Shown: positions 38,898 through 51,770, counted from the stretch's first letter. The stretch is 64,000 bases of DNA from Neurospora tetrasperma FGSC 2508 (GCF_000213175.1 NW_009799103.1:2195833-2259832), one strand, 5' to 3'. Notes: generated by a model not told the origin, from the sequence alone. Translations and numbers: made by a program.

Positions 38898-39023
38898 ACT
38901 ATATTTTATATTTAGCTATTAGCTTTGTACTAGCTATACTAGTACAAAACTTCCTTCTCTTTATTAGTTATTTCAAGCTCTTTTCAAGGCCTACCTACGT
39001 ACATACCTTGTAAATCTCTTATA
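38898..39023 (+). repeat. Element A 3' LTR, second part
   Basis: Resumes with the duplicated ACTATATTT and ends TCTCTTATA before target duplication CCTTG. Confidence 0.8.
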
Positions 39024-39116
39024 CCTTGTTATTAATATAATAAATACAAAAAGAATATATTAAGAGTAGCCTTAATAAGTCGGTTCTAATAGTATTGTTT
39101 TTATAATATATATATA
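39024..39116. repeat. Continuation of the tandem-repeat host sequence
   Basis: RIP-altered copy of the 35875-35935 segment, lying between element A and the next insertion. It ends in a TA-rich run that provides ATATA target duplications for both B2 and C2. Confidence 0.6.
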
Positions 39117-39428
39117 TATTACGGGGCAAGGCGATATTAAACGTATAAGGTAGAATATAACTTATATAATTATATAAGGAAGAAGGGAAATTATAGAATT
39201 TATACGTAGCGGCTTATTCTATATAGGCGAGGGTAAGCCGCATCCTTAGTATATATAACCGGAGCCTCCGGGAGTGTATAGTTAATTAGGGGGCCCGTAT
39301 TAGCCTAATAGCTACTATAGTAATAGTAAGGCTGAACGGATTAACTAATTAGAAAACATGTATTAACTGGTAATTATAGCCGTAGTAATACTATAATTAG
39401 ATAATAGTTATAAACTAGCCCTATAATA
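39117..39428 (-). repeat. C2 3' LTR (left)
   Basis: 312 bp, TATTACGGGGCAAGG to CCCTATAATA, preceded by ATATA. Confidence 0.87.
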
Positions 39429-42400
39429 TTACCCCGGGCTCAAAATGCCCTCGAGTACTAGAATATATGGAAGAAAATTTACTAATCCTCCTCCTCTAGG
39501 GATTTAAAGCTCTCTATTACTATACTTATAACCTTTTTAAGGGTATTTACGGTTAGTATTGCGTATCGGAGCGACCGTTTAACGGCCGGAGTTATCATTA
39601 GCAACCCCGGCCTAGTACGGTTATAGACCTTATTTAAAATCTAGGTAGCGTATTTACGCCTTCTTTCTACAATAATTCATTATAGAGGGATAGGGGATTC
39701 CGGGTTATTATTATAGAATTTATAAAAAATATCAATATAGTACTCTATATTATTAATTAATTCTTAAATCGGTACGTATAATTTACCCCAAACGATATAA
39801 TACTCTTATCTATTATTTTCAAAACGGCAGGTATTAATTTCTTTAAAGGATTATTTAATTATATCTTCGGCGTTATTAATATATTTTATTACCCTCCCTT
39901 AATTAGTCCGAATATCCTATATATTATTCTATTCTAATATACTTTCCTCTATCTATAGTCTTACTATACTAATATAAAAAGTACAACTATATTTTATATT
40001 TAATAGTAAATTAAATATAATATAATAGCTATTAACTATAATTACTTCAAAAAGCCCCTCTTATAGGGGCAATAATTTCGCCTAGGGGTAGCTAATAATA
40101 AAATTTATAGTATTAAGGAATACTTTATTTCTAAAGTGGTATTATAGTATATTAAAATAATAAATATTAATACTTTCTTCGTAATATACCTATATACATT
40201 TTACTATTACTGTAACTTTATTAAAGACTTTCCTAAACTATTTAGCAATTTTGCTAGCCTTAAAATACTTTATACGCTATAAGTTTAAGAAGCCGGGGGG
40301 GTAAGGTTATGCCGGCTTAATACTTATTCGGGGGTAGAAATTATAATTAGCGAAAAAGGGGGAAATACCTATCGAATTCGACTTAATATTATTACTTACG
40401 AATTTAATAAGAGGTAACTAATCGACTTAATCATCCTAGGCCTAATTTATTTAAATATAAAAGTAGTATTCTATTTCTATATTAATATATTCCATTTATT
40501 CGTTAATTTATTAATAAAAAACCGAAGAAGGTTTTAGTATAATATTTAACTTTATAGAAAGTACTTTCTAAAGTTATAATATAAATTAGGAGCCTCTATC
40601 CGATATAATAATATTTAGTAATCTATAGAGAACGAAGACTTTATTTATAAAGCGCTTAATAAATTCGTTGGTTATTAGTATTTCTATTGGAATATAGTAC
40701 TATATTTTAATTAGTTTATTAATAATAACGGCAATATAATTAAACTCCCGGCCCCTTCTCTTATATAGGGTTATAAGTATAATATAATTTATAGTAATAT
40801 CCTTCTATAGTATAAAAAGTACTAGTAGTAGTTTCAAGAGGCCCGTTAGGGAAGAGTGGGAATATTTTATCTTTATATATTATAAATATACTTTATAATA
40901 TAACTGTACTACTTTATCTATACCTAATTAATAGAAAGACCTATTTAATATTATATATATTTTATCCCGTCCTTAGTAGTCTACCGGCGTAGACTTGTAA
41001 TAGCGTTAAATAAACTATAATTAAAGGGCAGCGTCGGCGGGGTCTAAGATAATTATTAATCGCCTATATGCCCGTTTATCAATAATATAATACTCCACAA
41101 ATATTATTTTTCTCATTTCGTATCGAATAATTTTAAATTATTTACAACAGTCTAAATTACTAATAGTAACGATAACGTCTTAGTAAAATATAAAATTATA
41201 GTAATTAGCCTCGATTAATTCGTTAGAGGATATTTCCTATATACTAAACTTATAAGAGGTAATATAATTTATAAATATAAATAGATCGAAGAAGGTTTTA
41301 TTTCTAATTAATAGCCGGTTATTATTTATATTACTAAGTATATCCTCCAGCTTGTAATTTAATACATTGGGTTATACTTAGAAAGTACCCGGCCGATATT
41401 TAATTATAAAATTAAATTAGGAGAAGAAATATAATTAGCATCTATATTAGAGTATAAACTTATTATTTATTATAAAAGTTTATAAACCCCAATAGTCTAT
41501 TAGAATTTTAAAACCATTTTAAGCACCTTAGAGCTTTGGAGACTACTCTTCAAATACTTTAATAATAGCTAATAACTCTTTATTATAAATATTATAATTA
41601 TATTCGGCTATAAAATACTTCTAAGAGAAGTAGGCTACTAGGTAGAAGACTCCTTCGTTATTATATTAGAATAGTATACTACTTAATACTTAATTCGAAG
41701 CGTCCGTCTCTACGACCGTCGGTTTTAATTGATTAAAAATTTTGAAGATTAGCCCTATAGTAAATACTTTCTTTATTTTCTTAAAAACTATCTATTAGGC
41801 TTTACCCTAGGACTAAATAGCTGACCTTTTAATTAGGTTGTATAAAGGGGCTATAATAATAGAGAATCGGTCGATAAAGTACTTATAGAAATTTATAAAA
41901 CTTAGAAAATATTGAAGTTGCCGCTGAAATTATAGTGCCTTCTACTTGGCGACGGCCTTTATTTTCTCTAAATTTATTTTAATACCTCTTAGTATAATAA
42001 TTAGCCCGAAGTACTTAATTTACTTAATATTAAATTTATATTTAATAATATCTAATTAGAAGTTTATATCGATTATACGCTATAGTACCTCGTCTATATA
42101 CGCTATATATTTAACTTTATTCTTAGAATATATTAAAATATTATTAAGGTAAATTATAGTATAAATATTTAAAATATTATAGAGTACGTTATTAATATAG
42201 TTCTAGAACGTACTTGGAGCGCCCTATAATCCAAAATGTAATATAAGGGATTTATAGAGGCTAAGTTATATAATAAATATAGTAAATTATTTATAGCCTT
42301 CCTAAATACGAATATAGTTAAATACTATAATAATATTAAACTTTATAAAGACCTTAGTATAGTAAATTGCGTCTAAAGTCTTTTTAATAAGTAGGAGGGG

Positions 42401-45400
42401 GTAATAAATCTTTAGAATTATATTATTAATACTTTAATAATTAATATAAACGCGGACTCCGCCTCCTAACTTTTTAATTAATAGTAATAGTAATACTACT
42501 ACGGATTAGGAGGGCCGGATAAACCCTTTTTGAAATTAATCGTCGATTTATTTCTTAATAATAAAAACCGTTATTAAAGATATTATATAGTAGTGGACGT
42601 TAGAGGGCTATTCTCCTAGGGCAAATTCGATTTTATAATTGTAAATACGCAAGGGGGGAAATTCTCCAATATTATAATTATAAAAAGCCTTAATCCTATT
42701 CTAGTATTTTTAAAAGAGTTTAACTTTAATTTCTTCGTTAGTCTTAGCTGGACGGTCCGCCTTTTCGTAGAACTTCTATATATCCTCTTTTATAATTTTA
42801 ATTATAATAGTTTTGTAAATTACTATATTTTTATTTAAATATCCCGAGCGGGGTATAGTATTAGTAATAATTATAATTCGTAACTCCTTAGGCTCTATAT
42901 CTCTTATATAAATATTAATATACTTATAGAAGTACTTAAATAATTCAATTTTATATTATTACCCCCGGCTTTTATAAATATCCTATACTATTTATTTTAT
43001 AAAATTATTATATAGTTTACCTTCGTAGAGGGATATAAACCTCTTAAATTTTATATAAATTGCGAAGTATAATTATAAATTCTTTTATTTGTAAAACTAA
43101 TTAAACGCTATTATATTAATATTTATAATATCCGTAGGATTAATCCGTTTTATAACCGCCGGCGGTTATTCTCTAATAATTATTTTTGTAATTGGAGGGC
43201 TATTCCTATAATATAATTTTAAATAGGGTAATTAGAGGTTAATAGAATTATTATTTTCGGACAATAGTATAGCCGTACTTAAGAAGCTAATTATTAATTA
43301 TTATATTCTATAGGAGAATAGTATATAGAGGGTTAGTAAAGGGTTTTTCGTCTTGCTTAGGTGGTTAGAAAATATTATTATTATATTCTTAGTATCGGCG
43401 GCTAGCCTAATTATATAGCTCTTAATTCTATTCAAAGGTAGGAAAGTTACTATATTCTCCTAGTCGGGCTCTTTAAATTTAATAGTTTTATTAGGCTTAT
43501 AATAGGGTATAGTAATAATAATTATATATTTCCTATCCGGCTTCCCCGGCTTATTAGTTTTATTAGGTTTATAATAGGGCGTTCTATATATTACAAACCC
43601 GGCCTCGCCGTCCTAAATCTCTACCGATCGATCCTCTAAACCTATATTCGCCGGTTCTTTAGTTTTAATTCTAATTGAATAGACTTTTAAATTAGTCTTT
43701 ATACTACTTATAGTCCTATTAGGTTTATAATTAGACTCCCGGTATTGTTCGGTCGAATAAGCTTCCGAATAGGCCTCTATATTACTTATAGTTCTATTGG
43801 GTTCGTAATTAGACTTTTAATATTATTCGAACTTTCTAATTCCGGTAATGAAATTAATAGGAATTTTACGTATTTTTTCAATATAATTTACTATCTCTAT
43901 TTAAAGTTTTAAGAAATTTACAAGGGAGGTAGCCTATTAAAATTGGTTTTAAATAATAGATTATAACTGGCTATTTGAATAGTTTAAAATCAAATTGAAT
44001 AATAAAGCGTTTGGAATACCCTTATTTAGTAATTATTCTTAAGAATTAAAAGTCAAAGGAAATATTCCTATCCTTATAATATAATTCTTCGTTTTCGTTT
44101 AACGTCCGGGGGAAGTAAGGCTATTATTATTTATTATATTATTTTTCAAATTGCTAGTTTAGTAATATTAGGGAAAGAAAGTATAGTAATTAATATTTAA
44201 TATTACCTTTAAAAATACTAGTAGCCTAGTAGGGAGGTACTTAATATTATATTTATTAGAGAATATAACCTTTTTATTAATTTACAAAATAAATAGTTCG
44301 TAGCGCTTTAATTATAATAGGCCTAAAATTACTAGGTAAATTAGTAAAAGGTTATATATTAGGAAGGTAATGTTTTTAATATAATATCTAATAAGGAGGT
44401 TCGTAGCTAAACTTTTAGTAATAAAGCCTTTTACAATACCGTCGGCTAATATAAATTTTTTAGGATAGGCGAATTTGAATAGAGTAGGGCCGTTTCATTT
44501 TATAAAGGTATAATCTAAGAAGGCTAGGGCTAAATAGTTGCTATTTATAAGTATAGTATATAGTATTTTATATAGTCTAAGTAGGAGATAGGAAGAGAGG
44601 AGTATTAAATTTTAATGAAAATTATTTAGTAAATTAATAATAATTATTTCAAATATTTTATTAACATTCCCAGGGTTCTCCTATATAGATTTTTATTACT
44701 TCTATAGGTAATTATTTATAGAATTTAACTATTGCCCTAACCGTTAGTACTAAATACATTATATTCGTCTTTTTTATCCCTACTTCCTTCGGCGCTAGCG
44801 GCGCGTAAATTAATATTATTATAACCCTACTAACTAAAGGAAGGTTAATTAGTATTAGAGTAAATATTACGTCTTCTACGGCCGCTGCGGCTGCTATAAC
44901 CCCGGTTAATATAATTATTATAAAATCCGGTAAACTATAGGGGCTTACCGCTGTAGTTAATACCGTTCTTATAATTATATATAATATAGCCCTCTTAACT
45001 ATACTTCTTATAAAGGCCTTCCCTCATCTATTAATTAAAAACATTAGAATAAATAGTTCGGGATATATAAATTGTATTAAAATTTATAATATTTCCGTTT
45101 TAATTAATAATATAATTTTTAAATACATTTCCGCTCCTAATAGAGCTATTATTATTATTATTTCCGCTAAATTTACTAATCTACAATTAATTAACCTTAG
45201 TACAATATTCGTTGTCCTCTAAATAGCGTACTAAATTTTTATAGAGAGTTAGCCAATTTTCGAAATTATTATTTCTCGGATATTAACGCTAATTAGAGAC
45301 CGCTGTACGGAATTTAATTGAAATTTTATTCCGGAAATAATAAATCTTTATAAAGTTATTAAATTAATAGCCGTCGGCTGTTTTAATAAATTTAGTTTTA

Positions 45401-45844
45401 AAATTAGTAAAGTACCTATTATTTTACTTAAATTTATCGAAGTACTATACGGTATTAAATATTAAATTAATATTACTATAGTAGGAATCGAGGAAATTAA
45501 TAAATTCCCTACCTATTTACTACTTCTAACGCTTAAATATATTGAATTAAAGTAAAATAACTATGAAGTCCTTCTTAAGGGTAATAGCTACTTCGGGACC
45601 TAATAAATAGTTTATATAAAGAATTTTAGTAGGTTCGTTAGAGAAATAGAAGCAATTTAATTCTTAGATTATTAGGATCCTACTTTTTTAAATAATATAT
45701 ACCTTATTACGTAGAATAAAGTTCTTTTAATTAATTATAAATAGGTTAGGGTCGTAGAATAGTACCTTCCTAGGGACGGTCGTAGTTTTAAAAGGAACCC
45801 TAGGGGTACTAACTAAAAAAGTAGTCCCCGAATTATTTCCTAAC

Positions 45845-46097
45845 TATTATAAGGCTAGCGCCCAAGATTAAAGACTCGGCTTTGCCAAGTCTACTAAAAC
45901 GGAATGGATCGTATCGATAAGGATGCGAGCCTCCTGATTGGTCGGGTCCACATGTTTGCCTGGCCTGTGCGCCCAACTATAAAACCTTCTTTCGACTACA
46001 CCCTTCTAATATAATCTTCTCTTACTTTCTTTATTAAATATAGCATTTCAACTACATATGGCTGCTCGCTGTGCAATACTCTAGTAGACCCGTTACA
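45845..46097 (+). repeat. B1 5' LTR
   Basis: 253 bp, TATTATAAGGCTAGCGCCC to CCCGTTACA, carrying a CCAACTATAAAACC promoter-like segment. Confidence 0.88.
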
Positions 46098-46202
46098 TTA
46101 TATTTGACCCTCTTTTTAAGTCTCTATTACTATCCTCCCATAGGTACGCCCAAAGAGTCTCTCTCCGTCGCTTTCGTCCTTTAGTAATAACCCCCCCCCC
46201 CC

Positions 46203-46725
46203 NNNNNNNNNNNNNNNNNNNNNNNNNNNNNNNNNNNNNNNNNNNNNNNNNNNNNNNNNNNNNNNNNNNNNNNNNNNNNNNNNNNNNNNNNNNNNNNNNN
46301 NNNNNNNNNNNNNNNNNNNNNNNNNNNNNNNNNNNNNNNNNNNNNNNNNNNNNNNNNNNNNNNNNNNNNNNNNNNNNNNNNNNNNNNNNNNNNNNNNNNN
46401 NNNNNNNNNNNNNNNNNNNNNNNNNNNNNNNNNNNNNNNNNNNNNNNNNNNNNNNNNNNNNNNNNNNNNNNNNNNNNNNNNNNNNNNNNNNNNNNNNNNN
46501 NNNNNNNNNNNNNNNNNNNNNNNNNNNNNNNNNNNNNNNNNNNNNNNNNNNNNNNNNNNNNNNNNNNNNNNNNNNNNNNNNNNNNNNNNNNNNNNNNNNN
46601 NNNNNNNNNNNNNNNNNNNNNNNNNNNNNNNNNNNNNNNNNNNNNNNNNNNNNNNNNNNNNNNNNNNNNNNNNNNNNNNNNNNNNNNNNNNNNNNNNNNN
46701 NNNNNNNNNNNNNNNNNNNNNNNNN
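46203..46725. other. Assembly gap (N) flanked by C-runs
   Basis: 523 Ns bordered by 12 Cs on the left and 6 on the right. The homologous position in B2 (about 52.74-52.81 kb, reversed) has no extra sequence, so the real gap may be much shorter, perhaps only a C homopolymer. Confidence 0.95.
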
Positions 46726-48363
46726 CCCCCCATCTATAATAATAACGCTAACCGCCTTCCCTACAATTCCTTAGTTTTAGGATCCCTAAGAATGTCTATA
46801 GTAATTTATAGCCGCCTTCCAAACGTTATTAACCAAAGTTATTTTAAGGCCCGCCGCTATCGCTACGCTGAAGTAAGTACTTTCCTAACTCGAAAAGTTC
46901 TTAGGGAGTAAGGAAGAGTTCGAAACCTAGGTTTTAAATGCGCAAGCAAAGCTCTATATAAATAGATCCGCTATTAGCGATTTAAAAGCGTAATTTTACT
47001 ATTTACTCGCTTACCTATCATCCGCTATTAAAAAACTATTCGTCGCTTTTATTAGCTCCCCGTCGTTAAAATCGCCCGCTACTTTTTTTAATAAACTTCA
47101 GTTTACTTACAGCGATCCCAACGTTATTAAACGCGCTAGTCAAGAATTATATTAATTGCACCAAAAGAGTAGGGAATTAATAACGAACTTTTTAACTCGC
47201 TTTAAAAAGTATTCTACTGTACTAGAGCAGACTCCTAATTAGAAGCAACCAAAGTCAGCTAGCTTATTACTACCTTAAATAACAATTAGAAGCAATAGTT
47301 TTTAGAAAGAATCGATATACTTAAATAGTATTTATTGCTGTTTAAATACTTTCGCCGCTTTAATAGTGATACTTTTTTCGCTTTAGTATCGAACTCGAGG
47401 CACCCGGTTGACGATAACGCTAGTAATCCTATAGATACTTCTATTAATTATATTATACTAATAAGGACAAAGGAGAGTAGAGAGGTCTCTTAGAAGTAAA
47501 AGAGTAAATAGAAGAAGGAGGGTAAATATACTAGCTATAGTAGCGGGTCGTATTGGTTTAAATAGTATAGAAAGATAAAAATAAATACGGTCCAGCTATA
47601 ATCCGGTAGGGGTTTAAATAATTACGACAATAATAATTAAGAGGAGGAATTTTTAAATTAAATAAAAATAAGGAAGTCGACTCCAATAAGACTACGGTAG
47701 AGGGAGCGTTAATTAAAGATTTAAAAGGAGGAGTCTTTAGTAATTAGGAGAAGTAAGGCTATGATGCAGGGAGTATTAATTTATTTTACGTTAGTAGTAT
47801 AGTAAATTCTTAGACTATACCCCTTTACGTATAGCTAGTTAAATATTAGTATCTATTACAATATGCAACCGTTAGAGGGTAATAGATGTAATATTTTGTA
47901 GGTACGAATAATTATTAAGGCCGCCTCTAGCGAGAGGTGTAATAAATTTATTTAATAGCAGCTCCTACTAGTAAGAGAAGTAGAGCGATATAAAGTATTA
48001 GGTAATAGCCTTAATTCTAATTGTCTCCGTTACAGATTACTAAAATAATATAGTAACGGTCCCTAGATAGGCAAAGTTTAGAAATATCCCCTAATTCAAT
48101 CTTAGTACCTCGGCCGGGGTATAGCTTTATATAAGTAGTAATACCAGCTCGGGTAGGGAGTAGGTAGTTGTACAGCGTTTATTTAGGGGTTTAGTATAAA
48201 TACTTTTCTAGTATTGTTAATTCTTACCCATTTAGCTAAGCATTTAGTTAGGAGCGGTTATACTGGATTTTGGTTATTTTTCGTATATTTAGCTATATAG
48301 AGTGTTTTTTTAGTACGGTAGACCCGGCTCTTGAAAGGGGAGTAGGGGGGAGTAGGGGGGGAA

Positions 48364-48616
48364 TATTATGGGGCTAGCGCTTAGGATTAAAAACTCAACT
48401 TTACCAAATCTACTAAAATGGGATAGGTCGTATCGATAAGGATGCGAACCTCCTAATTGGTCGGATCTATATATTTGCCTAGCCCGTACGCCCAACTATA
48501 AAACCTTCTTTCGACTACACCCTTCTAGTACAGTCTTCTCTTACTCTCTTTGTCAAATATAGCATTTCAACCACACACGACTGCTCGCTGTACAATACTC
48601 TGGCAGACCTATTACA
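48364..48616 (+). repeat. B1 3' LTR
   Basis: 253 bp, TATTATGGGGCTAGCGC to CTATTACA, followed by the CTAAC duplication. Confidence 0.88.
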
Positions 48617-49266
48617 CTAACGAGCCTCCGCCTCCTATACCTAGTCTACTACTAGTACAATTATTTTTACTATTATTAACGTCTTAGTTAGTTATAATAT
48701 TTTACTTTATTAAAGCTTCGTCTAACTCTATTTTAAACTTTTTATTTTTTATTTTTTCTATATAGAATTAACTTTCGAACTCTCTAAATTAACTTACAAA
48801 ACTGTTACTAAAGAGGTTAAGTATTTAGACCGTTCGGACGATTAGAGAGATTATAGAGTAGAAAGCACTATTATTTATAAGAATAATAGTATCAACGAAG
48901 GACCTTCTAAAAGTTTGGAGGGGTTTAGATTTATTTCTTATAATAGTACTAATAAAGTATTTAATAGTTTAATTACGTAGTACGCCTTCTAGTGTAATTA
49001 AATAAACGTCTTTATCTATTAGTAGGTTGGAGCTTTCGGATTAGCTATTTTAGGGAGCGTTTAGAATGTTGATATCTTCGTCTAATACTTCTAAAAGGGT
49101 ACCTTCGTTAGTAATAATAATATTATTATTAAGAATTATAGGCTTTATTAGATTCGACGGTTGCGGAATTTTCCGGCGATTGACGGCGTTATAGAATAGT
49201 ATTAAAATTTATACTTCTTCCTTATAGTAAAGTACGCTCGCAGTATAATAATAAGGTGTAATTAAT

Positions 49267-49578
49267 TGTTATAGGGTAAGGCAATACTAAATATATAGAG
49301 TAAAATATAATTTATATAATTGTATAAGAAAGAAGAGAAACTATAGAATTTGTACATAGCGGTTTATCTTATATAGGCGAGGGTGAGCCGTATCCTTAGT
49401 ATACGTAATTGGAGCTTCCAGGAGCGTATAGCCAATCAGAGGGCCCGCGTTGGCCCAGCAGCCGCTGTAGCGATAATAAGGCTGAACGGATCAGCCAATT
49501 AGAGAGCGTACATCAACCAGCAACTATAGCCGTAGTAATACCGCAACCAGATGATAGTTATAGGCTAGCCCTATAATA
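49267..49578 (-). repeat. C2 5' LTR (right)
   Basis: 312 bp, TGTTATAGGGTAAGG to CCCTATAATA, followed by ATATA. Confidence 0.87.
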
Positions 49579-49660
49579 ATATAATAGGTCTGCTAGAGTA
49601 TTGTACAGCGAGTAGTCGTGTGTGGTTGAAATGCTATATTTAATAAAGAGAGTAAAAGGG

Positions 49661-49987
49661 TGTTACAGGGCTGGCGCCCAGGGGTGTTTGCCTGGCTGGC
49701 ACCCGTGTAAGCTAGGCATGCCTTCTGGTTGGGTGCACGGGCCGGCCGGCTGTCAGCAGCCGTCTTAGCGCTTAGATACACTGCGTGCTATTGGGTACAT
49801 CTCTCGGGAGCCGCACGGGCTACATTTCTAGCCTTAGCATTTCTGGCACCTTTGATGCTCACTACGTTTCGTGTATTTAGCTAGAAGCTCTGTGCCAGTA
49901 GGGTGCAGACTTCCCTCTTCCTCTTTATCAGTTATTTTAAGCTCTTTTTAAAGCCTACCTGCGTGTATACCTTGTAGATCCCTTACA
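49661..49987 (+). repeat. Solo LTR A3
   Basis: 327-bp solo copy of the element A LTR (TGTTACAGGGCTGGCGCCC to CCCTTACA) inside the B2 3' LTR, with AAGGG target duplication at 49656-49660 and 49988-49992. It is much less mutated than the LTRs at 36-39 kb. Confidence 0.9.
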
Positions 49988-50429
49988 AAGGGAAGACTAT
50001 ACTAGAAGGGTACAATCTGGAAAAGGTTTTATATAGGACGCTAAGACCGTACGGGCTAAGCAGATATATAGATTCAACTAAACAAAAGGCTCGTATTCTT
50101 ATTAATATAGCTAGTTCTAGCTTAGCAAACTTAGTAAAGCTGAGTCTTTAGTCCTAAGCGTTAGCCCTATAATATTACCTCTCTATTCTCCCTTAGAGAG
50201 CCCGGTCTACTATACTAGGGAAGACTATACTATTAAATATATAAAGAATAACCAAAATCTCCTACAACCGCTCCTAACTAAATACCCAGCTAAATAGGTA
50301 CGAGTAACAATACTAAAAGGGAAAGATCTCCCTATTTAAGCCTTTAAACAAATACTATATAGCTAATTTACTTACTACCCGAGTTGGTATTACTACCTTT
50401 ATAGAACTAAGCTCCAGCTGGGGTACTAA

Positions 50430-50557
50430 TGTCACAGGTTGCTCAACTGTGACATTGTTATATAAGCGTGCATTCGATGTTCTGTCAGACGAACAGAATA
50501 ATCTTCCATCTTTTGGTAGTTTGGCCTAGAAGCATTGCACGCTTCTAGTCTATGACA
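50430..50557 (+). repeat. Element D left LTR
   Basis: 128 bp; retains most C and G at sites where the right copy has T and A. Confidence 0.88.
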
Positions 50558-50809
50558 CTTTGTTCTGTTCCACGGTTAGGACATTGCGGGTTCAATCCCC
50601 AGAGTAGTAATGTTGATAATAGTTTTGAGAGCGACTATTGAGATTAACATGTACTAGCGACAACTGATTAGAAAGCAGAAGCTTTCAGGTGGTGTTATAT
50701 AGCCTCAGCGACTGTAAAGAAGAAAGCAGGAAGACAGCTGAGTCCTTTCCTTCCTAAAACGGGCCCCAGAGCGGGAAGGTCCCTGGAGCGGGATTTTAAG
50801 GGAAGGTAG

Positions 50810-50937
50810 TGTTACAGGTTGCTCAATCATGATATTGTTATATAAGCGTACATTCGATATTCTATTAGACGAATAGAATAATTTTCCATCTTTTAGTAGT
50901 TTGGCCTAGAAGCATTGCACGCCTCTAGTCCGTGACA
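50810..50937 (+). repeat. Element D right LTR
   Basis: 128 bp; differs from the left LTR almost only by C-to-T and G-to-A changes. Confidence 0.88.
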
Positions 50938-51770
50938 ACTAAGATTGAATTAGGGATTTAGACTATACCTATTTAAGAGTCCTCTTTTATAGGATTATAA
51001 ATTTATATACGCTAGTAAATAATTAAAATTACAATTATTACCCAGTACTTTATATTGCTCTACTTTTCCTACTAATAAGAAATACTACGTTCTTATAATA
51101 TCTATAATCCCTTCGCTAGAGGGTAGCCTTAGTAAACTATTGTACTTATAAAATATAATATCTATTACCCTCTAATAATTATATTCTTGTAGTAGATACT
51201 ACTAAAGTAGTTGAGTACTAAAGGGTACTATATAATAGTCTGATTATTCTAATTAGTAAAAGTACGTCTAATAAGCTTTTAGAAGTTCCACCTTTTAAAT
51301 ATAGTAGCGCTCCTTTACTCCTAGTATTATTAGGGTCGACCTTTAGTCTTTACTTAGTCCAAATTTTCTTCTTCCTTTTAGAGTGTTATTATTATAGCTA
51401 TTTAAGCCTTTACTGAATTGTAGCCGGACTATATTTATATTTATAGATAATCGCGGGCACTTCTTATACCAATATAACCCGCTACTATAATTGCTATACT
51501 TACTCTCCTTCTTTTATTTATTCTTTTACTTTTAAAATAGTAATAGTATAGAGGGTTTTATCACCGAAGTATTGATAGAAGTATCTATAGGATTACTATT
51601 ATCCTTAACCGAATATCTTGAATTTAATTTTAAAATAAAGAGAAAAGAATTGCTGTTGAATCAGCAAAGGTATTTAAGTAGTAAGGAGTACTATTTAAGT
51701 ACGGCGGTTCAGTTGGAAAACTATTATTTCTATTTATTACTCAAAATAGTAATAAGCTAGCTAACCTTAG

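Larger units (their letters stand above)
36019..39023 (+). mobile_element. LTR element A, gag-only type, with a later insertion
   Basis: 5' LTR 36019-36355; 3' LTR starts at 37947 and ends at 39023, split by a 732-bp insertion. TSD CCTTA (36014-36018) and CCTTG (39024-39028), differing by one RIP-type transition. A purine-rich tract precedes the 3' LTR (about 37926-37946), giving + orientation. The internal region is only about 1.6 kb, with + strand Gag-like fragments (for example YLYSSFLLTFRRTLFYF-like reading near 36.7 kb) and no sign of pol. This suggests a non-autonomous gag-only (TR-GAG-like) element. Frames are destroyed by RIP. Confidence 0.8.
45845..48616 (+). mobile_element. LTR element B1, gag-only type, nested in C2
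   Basis: LTRs 45845-46097 and 48364-48616, exactly 253 bp each; TSD CTAAC at 45840-45844 and 48617-48621. The matching uninterrupted site is visible in C1 near 15932-15940 (TTTTAACGAGCC). A long purine tract (about 48336-48363) precedes the right LTR, so orientation is +, opposite to its host. The interior has a + strand Gag-like frame near 47.1-47.3 kb (for example NFLTRFEKYSTVLEQ-like spacing) and no recognisable pol. A 523-base gap lies at 46203-46725. Confidence 0.85.
39117..49578 (-). mobile_element. Ty3/Gypsy retrotransposon C2 with nested element B1
   Basis: Second complete member of family C. LTRs 39117-39428 and 49267-49578, both 312 bp; TSD ATATA at 39112-39116 and 49579-49583. Removing B1 and its duplication leaves 7,685 bp, almost the same as C1 (7,678 bp), and the interior is collinear with C1. 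Coding sense is -, with the same degraded RT region. RIP is heavier than in C1: most LTR CpA/TpG are lost. It was inserted at the boundary of the B2 LTR. Confidence 0.88.
50430..50937 (+). mobile_element. Element D: 508-bp terminal-repeat miniature retrotransposon (TRIM)
   Basis: Two 128-bp direct LTRs (50430-50557, 50810-50937), both TGTYACAGGTTGCTCAA to GTC.RTGACA, around a 252-bp core. TSD ACTAA on both sides (50425-50429, 50938-50942); B1 carries the uninterrupted site (reverse complement near 48100). A purine-rich AAGGGAAGG precedes the right LTR, consistent with a polypurine tract. The core contains GGGTTCAATCCCC (about 50610), which matches a tRNA T-arm/B box and is preceded by GGTTAGGACATTG, itself tRNA-like. 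No coding capacity. Size, duplications and ends fit a TRIM. Confidence 0.85.

Noticed and set aside
46116-46733. 205-codon open frame spanning the N gap
   Set aside because: Open only because Ns carry no stops.
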